DNA of 64,000 nt from Larix kaempferi (Eukaryota; Streptophyta; Pinopsida; Pinales; Pinaceae), in the NCBI GenBank assembly GCA_027924585.1, contig BSBM01000261.1:2621501-2685500 (forward strand), read 5' to 3'. The translations under genes were made by a program, and so were the position numbers. The stretch's first letter is position 1. Every line of letters starts with the position of its first letter. This document shows positions 23,621-35,368 of the stretch, one piece after another. The notes under the pieces are model-generated. The model ran no database searches. It was not told the origin of the DNA and saw only the letters and a list, made by a program, of their open reading frames with translations.

Positions 23621-24328
23621 ACTATAAACCCTCCATTTCCAGAAAAACTTGTCCGGAATACAAAAGAGGAAGAAGAGAATATAATCTTAAACGAATTCAA
23701 ACACTTAAACATACAAATCCCAATCTTACAAGCCATAAGGGATGTGCCCATCTGCAACAAATTCATTAGAGAAAATTGCCTAAAGAAGCCAGGAAGGAGG
23801 AAGCGTGACCCACCAACTATTAATGTAGTGGGACAATTGGCCAATTTGATGCTAGGTGTCATAATAAATCCTAAATATCTTGATCCTGGTAGTCCTGTAG
23901 TAAGCGTCACCATAAATAACAAGCAAATAAATAAAAGCTTAATCGATCTAGGAGCTGCGATCAATGTCATGACTAAAGAAACCATGTTATACCTAGGACT
24001 CCAATCAACGGTAAGACCAACCACAACAGTACTCCAACTAGCAAACACGTCCACTGTGAAGCCCGAAGGAATGCTAGAAGACATTATGATCAATATCGAG
24101 TCCTGGGAATACCCAGCTGATTTTATAATAATCGAAATCAAAAGCAAACTTAGTGGCTATCCAATTATCCTGGGTAGACCTTGGTTAGCAACTGCGGACG
24201 CTTACATAGGTTGCCGATCAGGAAATATGACAATCACCAGTGGACATACCAGGAATAAAATAACAATATACCCACCAACAATGAAATCCTCAGAGTTAGA
24301 ATATCAAAATTGGACTGATGATTACTAG
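23621..24328 (+). pseudogene. Athila-like protease
   Basis: In frame with gag. It starts with the conserved NPPFPEKL block, then IPILQAIRDVPICNKFIREN. The active site reads SLIDLGAAINVMT, where families have D-x-GAS, so LGAAI keeps the context but changes Ser to Ala. The domain's C-terminal block PIILGRPWLATADAYIGC is intact, as is the usual GNMTIT-like strand. Ends with TAG at 24326-24328, beyond which the same frame goes on to RT. Confidence 0.9.
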
Positions 24329-26000
24329 AACACACCAAATCAAAACCTCCAACCTATCCTAACAATTGATGCTGCAATATCTTTAAAGGCAATAGATGAA
24401 GATGGCCATATAGATAGATTTATACAAAATATATCTCCTAACAATCATGTTATTCAAGAATTTTTTTCTACAGAAACAGGTGAAAGTTCAAAACAGAACA
24501 TGGATGACTTATGGACAGAAGTGCTGCTAGAACAAATTGAGAAGGTAAAAGTCATGGAAATTAACCCTGGAAAAATAGTCAACATAAATTCCAATTTAAA
24601 ACCAGAGCAAGAAGAGAAATTGATGAAAATACTAACACAACAAAGTAAAGCATTTTCCTGGACATATACAGATATGAAAGGAATACATCTTGATATCTGT
24701 AAACACTACATTTACATCAAAGAAGGTTCTACTCCCATCAGGCAACCACAAAGAAGGCTGAACCCTGCACTAAAAGACATAGTCAAAATGGAATTACAAA
24801 AGTTATTAGACGCAGAGTTCATTTATCCAATATCTGATAGTGAGTGGGTCTCACCACTAGTCATAGTGCCCAAAAAAGGAGGCAAATGGAGAATTTGTGT
24901 GGACTACAGGAAGTTAAATAAAGCAACAAAGAAGGATCATTTTCCACTTCCATTTATAGACCAGGTGTTGGATACATTATCTGGAAACAAGTACTTTTCA
25001 TTCCTAGACGGTTTCAATGGTTACAACCAAATTTTAATACACCCAGCTGATCAAGATAAGACGACCTTCACATGCCCATGGGGAACTTACGCCTATAGGG
25101 TCCTACCATTTGGTCTATGTAACGCCCCAGCAACATTTCAAAGAGCCATACTAAGTATTTTCTCCGATTTTCTGAATAACAAAATGGAAGTATTCATGGA
25201 TGATTTCACACCTTATGGACAGAGCTCTGAGCAGGCGTTGGAAAATATTGAATTAATATTAAAAGAATGTATTGAGATGAGCTTGTGCCTAAGCAATGAC
25301 AAATGCAGGATGTTAATGGAAGAAGGAATTGTTCTAGGACATCATATATCACAGAGAGGTATAGAGGTGGATCAAGCCAAAGTATCAGTAATCAAGACAC
25401 TGCCCCCACCTGTCAAACAAAGATATGTGAGAAGCTTCCTTGGACAAACAGGGTACTATAGAAGGTTTATTGAGAATTATAGCAGAATTGCTGCCCCCAT
25501 GTTTGCACTTCTCACAAAAGACAATGAGTTCATATGGACAAGCAACTGCATGTCAGCCTTTGAAAGTCTTAAACAGAAAACCATCACAGCACCAATACTT
25601 CAAGGACCAAACTGGGAAATTCCATTTCACATTCACACCGATGCATCAGATAAAGCAATCGGATCTGTGCTTGGGCAAGAACAAGACAAGAAACCCTATG
25701 CCATATACTATATAAGCAAAAATTTGGCTGGGGAAAAACTCAACTAAACAGTCACAGAGAAGGAATTTCTGGCAGTCATACATGCAATCAACAAATTCAG
25801 GCATTACATTACAGGATACCAAAGTTTTATCCATACTGACCACTCAGCGATCAGATATCTTATGAACAAGCCTAATACTAGTGCAAGAATTATTCGATGG
25901 ATGCTACTTCTACAGGAATTCGACATCACTATAATAGATAAACTAGGCAAGCATAATGTTGTAGCAGACTTTTTGTCAAGAGTAACACATGGGAAAGATA
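24329..26000 (+). pseudogene. Athila-like reverse transcriptase and RNase H
   Basis: RT motifs in order: STPIRQPQRRLNPALKDIV, WRICVDYRKLNKATKKDHFP, FLDGFNGYNQI, LPFGLCNAPATFQRA and the catalytic EVFMDDFTPYG with both Asp intact. RNase H begins HIHTDASDKAIGSVLGQEQ with an intact first Asp, followed by a TAA at 25745-25747 where the family has Tyr or Phe before TVTEKEFLAV, then IHTDHSAIRYL and HNVVADFLSR. This is the best-preserved pol in the window: one stop and no frameshift across about 1.6 kb. Confidence 0.94.
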
Positions 26001-27359
26001 ATGAATTGGTCCAAGACAACTTCCCTGATAAGCACCTTTTTTCCATATCAATAAAAAGTCCATGGTTTGCTGACATAGCAAACTATTTGGTATCCGGGAA
26101 GTTTCCAAAACATTACAGTTATAAAGAAAGGACAAAATTAATAAGACAAAGTGCCACATATACATGGATAGAGGGCATGCTTTTTAAACAGGGACCTGAT
26201 CAAGTACTTAGAAGGTGCATTAGGGAAGATGAGGTACATGACATAATGCATGCCACCCACAAAGAACCCTGTGGAGGACACTACGCTGCAAAAAGGACAG
26301 CCTACAAGATCTTGCAAACAGGGTATTATTGGCCAACACTCCACAGAGATGCTTATGAATATGTGTCCCATTGTGACGATTGCCAGAGAATGGGAAAGCC
26401 AACACAAAAACAAGAAATGCCACTACATCCACAAATCTCTTTAGAGGCATTCGATAAGTGGGGATTCGATTTTGTTGGCCCATTCAACCCACAGTCCAAT
26501 CAGAAGAGCTACATCCTTGTATGCACTGATTACCTTACAAAATGGACATAGGTAGTAGCACTGGCTGCTGCAAATGAAACCAATGTGGCCAAATTCTTTA
26601 CTGAGCAGATCTTTCACAGATTTGGGGTTCCAAGAGAAGTAGTTTCGGATCAAGGACCACAATTCACATCTAATTTAATTGAAGACTTGATGAAAATAAA
26701 CAATGTAAAGCACAGACAGTCATCCTCCTACCACCCTCAAGGAAATGGTCAAGTTGAGTTAACCAACAGGGAATTAGAGAGAATCATGACAAAAACTGTC
26801 CAACTTCACAAAAGGGATTGGGCTGACAGACTTATTGAAACAGTCTGGGCTTACAATACTACATGGAAAACAACAACAGGATTTACACCTTATGAACTGG
26901 TCTATGGGACAAAAGGTCATGCTACCAATCGAGTTTGAGGTAAAAACATTAAGAATTGCAGCCGATCTAAATATGAACCTATCAGACATTCAAAAAGAAC
27001 GCATGTTGCAGCTAAATCAACTGGATGAACACCACCAACAAGCACTTACACATACTGAAATCATCCAACAGCAAAGAAAGAAATGGCATGACCAACATTT
27101 GAAGGATAAGAAATTCAAAGAGGGTGATTGGACACTACTCTACGACTCAAGATTTCACACATTCAAAGGAAATCTAACCACTAGATGGCTTGGCCCTTAC
27201 AGTATACAGAAAATATATGACAATGGGGCTGTGAGAATTATTACAATTGATGATGATGAGTTCCCCATGATCGTGAATGGGCATCACCTAAAACTCTACA
27301 AACAACCAAAGTCCAAAGAAGAATTTACACAAGTACTCTACCAGCAACAATTGAGATGA
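26001..27359 (+). pseudogene. Athila-like integrase
   Basis: The HHCC finger is present: HATHKEPCGGHYAAKRT then CDDCQRMG. The DDE triad is present: Asp in WGFDFVGPF, Asp in VVSDQGPQF, Glu in NRELERIM after YHPQGNGQVE. A TAG at 26549-26551 and a frameshift at about 26917-26935 break the frame. The C-terminal module (KKWHDQHLKDKKFKEGDWTL, LTTRWLGPYSI) finishes at a TGA at 27357-27359. No chromodomain, consistent with Athila. Confidence 0.93.
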
Positions 27360-28433
27360 TAGAGCATGCTCCAAAACAGTAAGCTTCAGCACATTTCATG
27401 AAAAAAAACACAAAAAAAACCAAAACAAAAAAGAACAAAGGGATAACAGGAAGTACAGGGCATCAACCTATTCAAGCGAGCCTGCACAATAATTCAAGCG
27501 AGGCTGGCATCAATTCAGGAGATCCTGCAAAATATATCAAGCAAGGCTGCCATCAATTCAAGTGAGGCTACCATTTATTCAAGTGAGCCTGATATCAATT
27601 CAAGCGAGCCAGCCACGTCTACATGCAGAAATCAGTCTTCATCTACTACGGAATTCTTCAAGACACACCACGCCAACCTTTTTCAAACATATCCAAGAGA
27701 GCCTGCAAGTTATTCAAGGGAGCCAATCACATCTAACCATGCAATCATCCAAATATAAAGCACAATCGCCTGAGTCGTATCAACCACTGGCACAATTTTC
27801 AAAAGCACATACTCAGCAAATTCAAAATGCGCAAAACGGAAAAAGCACCCTACGCACGTAACTACTGACATGCAGAAATAAACTACAGACACCGTCAAGA
27901 TATACTACAGAATCCACCGCGCATGAAAAACGGACCAGATCATCAATGCAGGTACGCATCCATACCAAGGTAATCTCTAAAACTATTTTATTTGATTTTT
28001 ACAGTAAAGCACTTTCCCACAATACAGTCGTTTCTAGTCAGCTGAGGACAGCTTCCATTTCAAATCGGCGGCAGGGTGGAATGACCTTCATAACTCATGA
28101 TTGCTACCAAAGTCCCGTCACCCTCAGCAAATCATGATCGCAACCTTCACCACATGAAGTACAGAGGTCAATCATGAGAAGGCAGAGATCGATCATGAAA
28201 AATAGGGGATTAGAAGTGGCAAGTACAGGCATGATGAAAAGAATAGGTGCAGAAAGGCAGTGAATTAGGGTGCAGCATATTCCACGATTTTGCATATAAG
28301 TAACCACCCGGAATTCCCAAGAAGCAGCCACCATTGTATTCCTTGAGCCTGTAGGCAAAGCCCGACCAAGTTAAAAGTATAAAACTGCATTCCAAAAGCC
28401 CTGGTTTGTCTGGTTATAAAGAAGATTCGAAAA
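27360..28433 (+). other. Athila-like spacer between pol and env-position ORF
   Basis: About 1.1 kb of noncoding sequence. It holds a degenerate tandem array at 27471-27615 and partial echoes at about 27686-27725. No domain recognised. Such a spacer commonly precedes the env-like ORF in Athila elements, where a spliced subgenomic RNA is assumed. Confidence 0.65.
27471..27615 (+). repeat. Degenerate 21-base tandem repeat
   Basis: Seven units built on TTCAAGCGAGCCTGCATCAA start at about 27471, 27493, 27513, 27534, 27557, 27578 and 27598, spacing 20-23 bases. Partial related units recur near 27686 and 27711. Confidence 0.8.
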
Positions 28434-28973
28434 ATGACGAAGGGTTTTAAAAAGAGTGAACCAGAATATCACAGTGCCATTTATCAAATCCCAAGAGTCC
28501 TTCAAATCATTCGCAACTCAGGCTGGATGCCATTTATCCTTGGACTAAGAGGATACCATACAGGGGTATCCCAGGAGTTCACAAGAAACTTCAAGCATAT
28601 AAAGGATGAACAGTACGTCACCCGGGTGAAGGGGTTACACATAAAAGTGGATGAGGACATGATAGCCAAACACACTGGTCTTCCAATGGGCCTGCATTGG
28701 AGCAGCAATGACCGAGAGGCAAACCACACAGCAAAAGCAGCATTCTTTGAGTGTGGAGAAGTTTATGATGAAGACAAAAATGGAGTCAAGAGACCCTCCA
28801 TGCCAGCACCATGGGATGAAATGGATGCAATTGTCCTGAGGTATATTACATGCACTGGAAGATTAAGATATGTTCCCATTTTCCATTTTTGTATTTTAGA
28901 GCTTCTCAGGCACAGAAGTCACATTTCATCAAACAACAATATTAGCATTCCATTTTTCCTGCTCAATCCCTAG
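28434..28973 (+). pseudogene. Env-position ORF of Athila-like element
   Basis: 179 residues from ATG at 28434: MTKGFKKSEPEYHSAIYQIP. The block GVSQEFTRNFKHIKDE, then VKGLHIKVDEDMI, resembles the plant transposon-protein domain found in ORFs downstream of Athila pol. That likeness is from memory of the domain pattern and not a search. I see no signal peptide or transmembrane helix in this part, so an envelope role is not supported. The frame ends at 28973 and homologous-looking sequence may continue in another frame. Function unknown. Confidence 0.65.
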
Positions 28974-29098
28974 CAGAGATGAGCAGGAAGGTGGCTAAGG
29001 GAAAAGACGATGCTTTGGCCCATCATGGGCTGATCAAACTAATAGTTGTTGAGGAGCTAAAAGCTCAGATTCCAAAGCTCTTCTAGGAGGAGTTCATC

Positions 29099-29935
29099 GT
29101 GGTGTCTGTTGAGGACGTTCAGAGAATGAGAACCACACCCTTGCCACCCGAATCGAAAAGTAAGACCACCTCTGTATCAGGGGAAAAAAGAAAAATTGAC
29201 TTGGACAGTGTGGCCGACACCTTGGTCAAAATAAAACACTCCAAAGAGGACTCCCCCAAATCAGACCCAGATATTCCTACCAGTAGTCAGGGGTCGAAGA
29301 GGCGCAGTAAGAGATTCACACAGGTATCTAAAATCCGAGTCTCCAAGGAGAAAGAAAGGGAACCCAGCCCCCTGATTACCAATGTGTCTGATGATGACAT
29401 TGATCCTTTTATAGATCAAAAGGATACCACTACGGATGAATAAGAGGACGAAGAAGAAAAAGAAGAAGAGGATGAAGAAGAGAAAGGGAATGAAGAGGAA
29501 AAACGGGATACAGAAGAAGAAATGGATAAAGAAGAAGGGAAGAGCTTACAGGAGCAAGGCAACTTTCAGGAAAACCCTCCAGAACGTAAGGAAGACCCCG
29601 AGGTCGTTTCCCAGCTCGCTGAAGCACGAGCAGAATTGGAAAGGCTCAGAAATGAGCTGGCAACATTAAGAATTCGGCCAGGAAGCCAGGCCACACCTCC
29701 CCCATTCTCATCCGAGAAGACACAAATCCTAAAGATGCACCATGTAGAAGAGCTTCGGCTAGCCGAGCAGAAGAATTTAGCGCTGCAAGAGAAGTTGGCC
29801 GAGGCACAGAGCGAATTTGCAAGGAAGGACCAGGAAATTATCAAAATTAAGGATGTTTTTGCCACTACTATCGGCATATATGAGAGAATGCATGACCTCA
29901 AACCACCGTCGGCGGTCTATGCAGTTTATTTATAA
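29099..29935 (+). pseudogene. Charged coiled-coil ORF in Athila-like 3' region
   Basis: One frame from 29099 to 29935 with a single TAA at 29441-29443. The first part is Lys/Ser-rich with possible nuclear-localisation stretches (EKRKIDL, SKRRSKR). The middle is a Glu/Lys-rich low-complexity run. The last third is heptad-like (VVSQLAEARAELERLRNELA and LALQEKLAEAQSEFARKDQE), predicting a coiled coil. It probably is the C-terminal continuation of the env-position protein across a frame change. Function unknown. Confidence 0.6.
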
Positions 29936-30700
29936 GAGAAATGGGGCAAATTCCATCTCTAAAGATTGAAGAAAGATCTCCCTATAGAGGTAAGCACTCC
30001 TAAAGAATTTATTGATGCATCATTGAACTCCACAGAGCTGGAGAAAGACTGATTGAGTGAGTTCTTCTTGCACAATTTCGTAGTTTCTGGCTCGCCCAAC
30101 TTGTCGCCAAACCCATATGTGGGCGATTTCCAGTTAAGGGCATTGTGTTCGTGAATGAACCACGAAATTGAGCGAGCCTAGGACTATCATCTCTATGTTG
30201 CATCCAAATGGAAAACTCCATTAATGATCAAACCCGAGCCAATTCACCCTAAGGGAATAATCTATAATCATAGGATCCTCACTCAGGACGAGGAACTGAT
30301 ACCCATTCTCCTCGCAAAACAACAGGAGGCGGTGAATCACTTTGACATTACACTCCGCAGCACACAAAAGGAAGTTAATGAGTCCATCATGGAAAGGTGG
30401 AGCAGGGTGGCAAATGATCTAAAATGAAGAGAACTCCACTCTCCCCTCAGGCTTAAGGATGCTCTCTTCAAAACCATACTCTACAAAGAATCCCTGACAA
30501 GAAACCAACTAAGGTGGATTGGGATGAGACTGAATCCCCCATTCTTTCTTTCCCCAGTCCTCAATGAACAAATTAATGAAGAGGAGGAGAGGAAGGCATG
30601 GGCCAGGGAGGATCAGAATTTTGGGTATCTCAAACAGGCAGGGGCACCTAACGTGGCAGCATGGGATATCAGGGAGGCCATCGACGAAAGGAATAAGTAA
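29936..30700 (+). pseudogene. Remnant reading frames before Athila-like 3' LTR
   Basis: Fragments in shifting frames look coding: IKPEPIHPKGIIYNHRIL at about 30224, VNESIMERWSRVANDLK to 30427, and a segment to about 30700 ending in AIDERNK. I do not recognise a family. They could be the C-terminal half of the same extra ORF. Codon-like composition and length argue against random sequence, but this is inference. Confidence 0.45.
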
Positions 30701-30724
30701 CCCAAGGATGGGTGAATCCTTCAA

Positions 30725-30737
30725 GTAGGGGAGGGAA
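30725..30737 (+). promoter_or_regulatory. Polypurine tract of Athila-like element
   Basis: GTAGGGGAGGGAA abuts LTR start TGATGGGTCC. Confidence 0.88.
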
Positions 30738-32128
30738 TGATGGGTCCATTATTCAGGTATTTCATAACCCTTTTTCCACAGTCCAGCTCAAGCAATGGTA
30801 ACGAAACGCACTCAATTGTTGGAAAAGTGTTTTACTTTAATGATTTAATGAAATTGTTTTTATGATTAATCTTGTATGTTAGAATGCGTATCAAATAAAC
30901 TGATTATATGAAACCAAGTGTGATTGAGCAGGTTCAGGTCATTAAAAGATGGACGTGTAGAAGACTAAAGGATCACCAAGCTCGGCGCCCTGTTTCCTGA
31001 TTTATAGAGGACGCACTCCCACTTTCAAGATGAATCGACATTTTGACAATCAGTTAGGATCAGAGTTAAATCGTATAAATATGGACCTCTCGGGTAGCGA
31101 GAGGCCCCTGCTGTTATTTTTGAGAAAGACATTATTTTTAACGTTTTCTGCACTATTGAGATACTAAGAAGTACAGACTTCTATTTTGACATGGATTTTA
31201 TATATAATGAAAGATTGATGATTAATTCCAGCTAGCGTTTCTGAGTTTTGATTCTCTTTTGAAGTACGGGTTGGGGAGGGCCCCTCCAACACGTAGGTTA
31301 GGAGATTCCTATTTGCAGGTATTTTTCCAAGTATGCGTTTTACATTGATGAACAGTTCTATGATATATGGGAGCGTTTGAATGATTCATTGTTTTCTGTA
31401 GTAGTTTAGAATGCATTCCGTAGTACAGTAAAACAATTTCAATAGTCCTGTAGGTTCTTTCTTGCAACGCATATTTTTATCAACGATTACATGTGTAATA
31501 GCTTTGCTTTCAATGTCATGGTTTAGATTTGGAGTTCACTGCAGTTTCTCATCGTGATTAGTTTCTTTTAACTTCTTAGTAATAGATGGGTAAGCATAGA
31601 ATGATCGTATTTCAATTCTAGATTGGTAAAATAAGTTAGATCAAGACTCCAATTTTGTGCGTAGATAGTAGTTACAGACTTCGTTTCCCCAATAGTAGAA
31701 TAGCTCTGTTATGGTATTTTCATTCTCAGCATTTAGTTATTTCAGCAATTTAATTATTTCAAATAGATTTACTGTTTTTGTATCTTCATTTCTTAGAACA
31801 AACCAGCATCTAATTACTTCAGCATTTTAATCATTTAGAATAGATTCCCTGCTTTATTTCTCAGAACATATTTACTGCTTTCAGCACTTTAATTCTTTTA
31901 ATTAGATTTATTGCTTTCCAGTATTCAATTCCATAGCATAATCAGTTTTCACATTTAGTAGACAATCTTTAGAACATCGATACCGCCATTTAACTGTGAC
32001 AAGAGATTATCCTATAAGAGCACAAATAGTGCATGCATCTCTCAAGTTTGTACGTTCCCCGGGTTGACATTTAAAGTAGGCTCTTGGTATAGCTGCCCTC
32101 ATTAGGCATCCATATTAGGAGCTCACCA
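30738..32128 (+). repeat. Athila-like 3' LTR
   Basis: 1391 bases, near-identical to 20381-21773. TATA at 31074-31081 and hairpin at 31086-31104. Followed by CCTAC, the target duplication. Confidence 0.95.
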
Positions 32129-34062
32129 CCTACCATAGAAGAAATTTATCCCCCAACATCTTCCTCTTCGGAAGAAATCAATACCATATACATGATCTCT
32201 ACGGCCGATAGGCACGACACGCCTCCAACATCTACCCTCCCCCCATCTCACTTGACAACTCAGTACTTCCGCAGCGACGAGGAAATCATCGAAGCCCTTA
32301 CGGAACCCGACTACCCATGGGATGACATGCACCATCGATCATATTTCATCCCTGGTGAGTCCACCCCTACCACAGCCAACCAATTGGCAATCGAAACAAA
32401 ATACTTTCTCCCAGAGAAGGTCGACTGGTTTAAGAACCATATTCCCACCCCAGATGCCTTCGAGGAAGGCAACATGGCCAATATATCACCGACCATACAA
32501 GTGGATATTTCTATCACACCTAGTGCACCCGAACTCATCACATTAGGTGTCGCTTGTACGGAATACGAAATCAGGGAATCCAAAAAGATTTTACAGGAGT
32601 TTCGTGATGTCTTTGCCTAGTCTTATACCGATATGCCTGGCATGGACCTTACCATCGTTGAACACCACATCGATACATGGCCAGAGGTCCCACTTTTCCG
32701 CCAGAAACAGAGACCAATTCACCCCTCCAAACTCCCTGCAGTCAAAATTGAAATTGAGAAGTTGTGGAAAGATGGATTTATCTATCCTATCGCTTACACC
32801 ACCTGGGTGTCCAACCCTATACCTTTTAATAAAAAATAGGGCACTCTCTATGTTTGCATAGATTTTTGAGATATCAATCATTCATGTCCCAAAGACAACT
32901 TCCCCACACCCATCATCGACCAGCTCGTTGACGCTTGTGCCGAACATGAAGTCCTCTCCTTCATGGACGGTTTCTCCGGATACAACCAAATACACATCCA
33001 AAAAGAAGATCAATACAAAACTCCTTTCACTACCCCATGGGCCACCTTTGCCTATCGGGTCATACCATTCGGACTAAAGAACGCGGGTGCCACTTTCCAA
33101 CGAGCCATGACATACTGCTTCCATGACCTAACTCATATCTGGTGTACCTAGATGACCTTACCGCTCGTTCCAAAGAACGATCTAACCACCTAAATGACCT
33201 TTGGCAAGTCTTCCTGCGTTGCTGCAAATACAGAATCCGCTTGAACCCTCTCAAGTGTGTCTTTTTCGTTCCTGCAGGCCGGTTGTTAGGATTCATCGTT
33301 TCACAGAAAGAGATAATTGTCGACCCTTTAAAAGTTCAAGCCATCTTGGACCTCCCTCCCCCTCGCACCATACATCAGTTACAGAGTCTACAAGGGAGAG
33401 CCAACTTCCTCTACTGCTTTGTTCCTGAATATGCCACAATGGTCCACGGTTTTCTCCGCTTACTCCCCACCCGCACTCCATTGGTCTGGGATGAGCAAGC
33501 TCAGGCAGCCTTTTCATCCCTTAAAATTTCCTTAACTAATGCCCCTTTGATCTCCCCCCCGGATTTCTCCAAGGATTTTATCCTATATGTGTCGGCATTT
33601 GAGCACGCCATCTCCGGGGTACTCGTTCAAGAAGATAGTGCACGGAAAGAACATGTAACCTACTACGTGAGTCAGACCTTGTCTGGCCCATAGTTGCGTT
33701 ACCCTCAAGAAGAGAAGTTATCCCTAGTTGTCGTCTTCTCCATACGAAAGCTCTGTCACTATATATTGTTGAGCCCAACTACTGTTGTGGACGACTCTAA
33801 TCCGATGGTTTACCTCTTGAGTCATCGCCTCCTACAAGGTCATGTGGCTAAGTGGGTCATTATTCTCCAAGAGTATGACCTCACGTTTACGACACCCAAA
33901 AGCGTCAAGGCCCTTGCATTGGTACAACTAATGATAGACTTGCCATCATCGTCCAGTTCAACTCCCATCAATACTAGTCTCCCCGACGATCATTTATTTA
34001 TCATCTCCTCATATCACCCTTGGTACGGCGACATCTTGGTGTACCTTCACACTCAGAAATTT
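32129..34062 (+). pseudogene. Tat-like pol: reverse transcriptase and degenerate RNase H
   Basis: The frame interrupted at 20380 resumes here. FLPEKVDWFKNHIPTP leads to the RT start (KILQEFRDVFA). RT blocks: GFIYPIAYTTWVSNPI, FMDGFSGYNQI, IPFGLKNAGATFQRAM, and catalytic YLDDLT intact after a small frameshift at about 33130-33150. Stops at 32618, 32837, 32867 and 33691 lie in otherwise conserved text. The adjoining RNase H reads LYVSAFEHAISGVLVQED: the first catalytic Asp is missing, as is typical of Tat elements whose RNase H has become a connection domain. Continues to a TGA at about 34063. Confidence 0.9.
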
Positions 34063-35284
34063 TGACCCAACCTTGACCGTGATGGGTGCAGACGCATACG
34101 CCATCACGCCTTGCGTTACCTTCTCCTAGGAGATGTTTTACACTGTCGCGGTATTGATAACATTTCATAACGTTGCCTCACCTGCGATGAGGCTGACCAA
34201 GTTCTTAACGATTGCCACAGTGGATCCTGCGGCAGACACTTTTACGGGATGGCCAACACCCAAAAAGTTATCCGCGCCGGATATTTCTGGCCCTCCTTCT
34301 TTACTGACTGCATCATTGCAGTCAAGCATTGCCGTAAGTGCCAACTCTTTGTGCCCAAGGCACGGACCCCACCCTCTCCCCTCCATCCAATCATTACTAT
34401 TGGTCCTTTATGCAAATGGGCCATCGACTTCATGGAGTGTAACCCTTCTTCGGCAGGCGGCCACAAATATATCATTGTCGCTGTGGATTACTTCACCAAG
34501 TGGGCCGAAGCCATGCCCACGTTTAATTGCAAATCCGACACTGCAGCTCGTTTCTTTTTTAATCACGTCATTGCCCATTTTGGGGTCCCACAACAACTTA
34601 TGTCAGACCACGAGAGACACTTCAAGGACTCCATTTGGAAGGAGTTTTCCATCCTTTTGAAGTTCACGCATCAACATTCCTCTGCCTATTACCCCCAAGG
34701 GAATGGCCAAGTAGAGGCGATCAACAAAATACTGAAGACCATTCTTCAACGCACTGTAAATCACCATAAGTCCAACTAGCATCACATGTTATTTACAACA
34801 CTTTGGGCTTATCGCACTTCCACTAAGACCGCCACAAGTTTCACCCCTTTCCACTTAATCCACAGCGTCGAATCGGTCCTCCCCATCGAGTGCCAGATTC
34901 CTTCCCTCCACATAGCTGTTGAACTCCTACCTGATACCTTCCCACTTAAACAATGCCTAATCCTTTTGGAACAGGCTAACGAGGATCGTCGGACGGCCCT
35001 CCAAACCATCGAAGCTGCTAAGAACCGCTCTAAAGCGGATATGATAAACACTTTCACCCACGCAATTTTCGGGAGGGAGACCTCGTCCTAGTCTACGACC
35101 AGGCACACGACAAGACTGGGAAAGGCAAATTTGAATCCATGTGGCAAGGACCATATATCATCCAGATCTGTTTAGGACATGGGACATACATCATCACCGA
35201 TTCTGAAGGAAACCCCCTACGCAACCCTCGCAATGGGTTGTACCTTAAACGATTCTACCCTTATCATTTTCTCAGAACTTGCTA
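34063..35284 (+). pseudogene. Tat-like integrase
   Basis: The zinc finger is read as H and H in the HSGSCGRHFYG region (about 34215-34245), then CRKCQLFVPK. Catalytic residues: Asp in KWAIDFMECN, Asp in LMSDHERHF (usual SDNGxxF), Glu in QVEAINKIL after YYPQGNG. A TAG at 34777-34779 interrupts, and LWAYRTSTKTATSF follows in frame. A frameshift at about 35055 leads into GDLVLVYDQAH and MWQGPYIIQI, the C-terminal GPY-like module, ending at about 35284. Confidence 0.9.
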
Positions 35285-35368
35285 GCCCCTGTTGTACAGT
35301 TTCATTCCTTTTTGTTTTTCACCTTTTTAACTAAGACCTCACATTTTGTGTCCCCTACATGATCACAG

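Larger units (their letters stand above)
20381..32128 (+). mobile_element. Athila-like Ty3/gypsy retrotransposon, full length
   Basis: LTRs at 20381-21773 and 30738-32128 flank gag-pol in one frame, then a long 3' region with an env-position ORF. Perfect target duplication CCTAC at 20376-20380 and 32129-32133. PBS TGGCGCCATTGCCGGAGA and motif FMDDF in RT fit Athila. LTR ends are TGATGG...CTCACCA, with the 5' copy starting TTATGG by mutation. By eye the two LTRs differ at roughly 30-40 of about 1390 sites (2-3%), so this is the youngest datable insertion here. It still has several stops and one frameshift. Confidence 0.95.

Noticed and set aside
23566-24147. 193-codon antisense frame
   Set aside because: Overlaps the Athila-like protease, which has clear motifs on the plus strand.
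29430-29627. Leu-rich antisense frame resembling a membrane segment
   Set aside because: It is the complement of the Glu/Lys-rich coiled-coil coding sequence.
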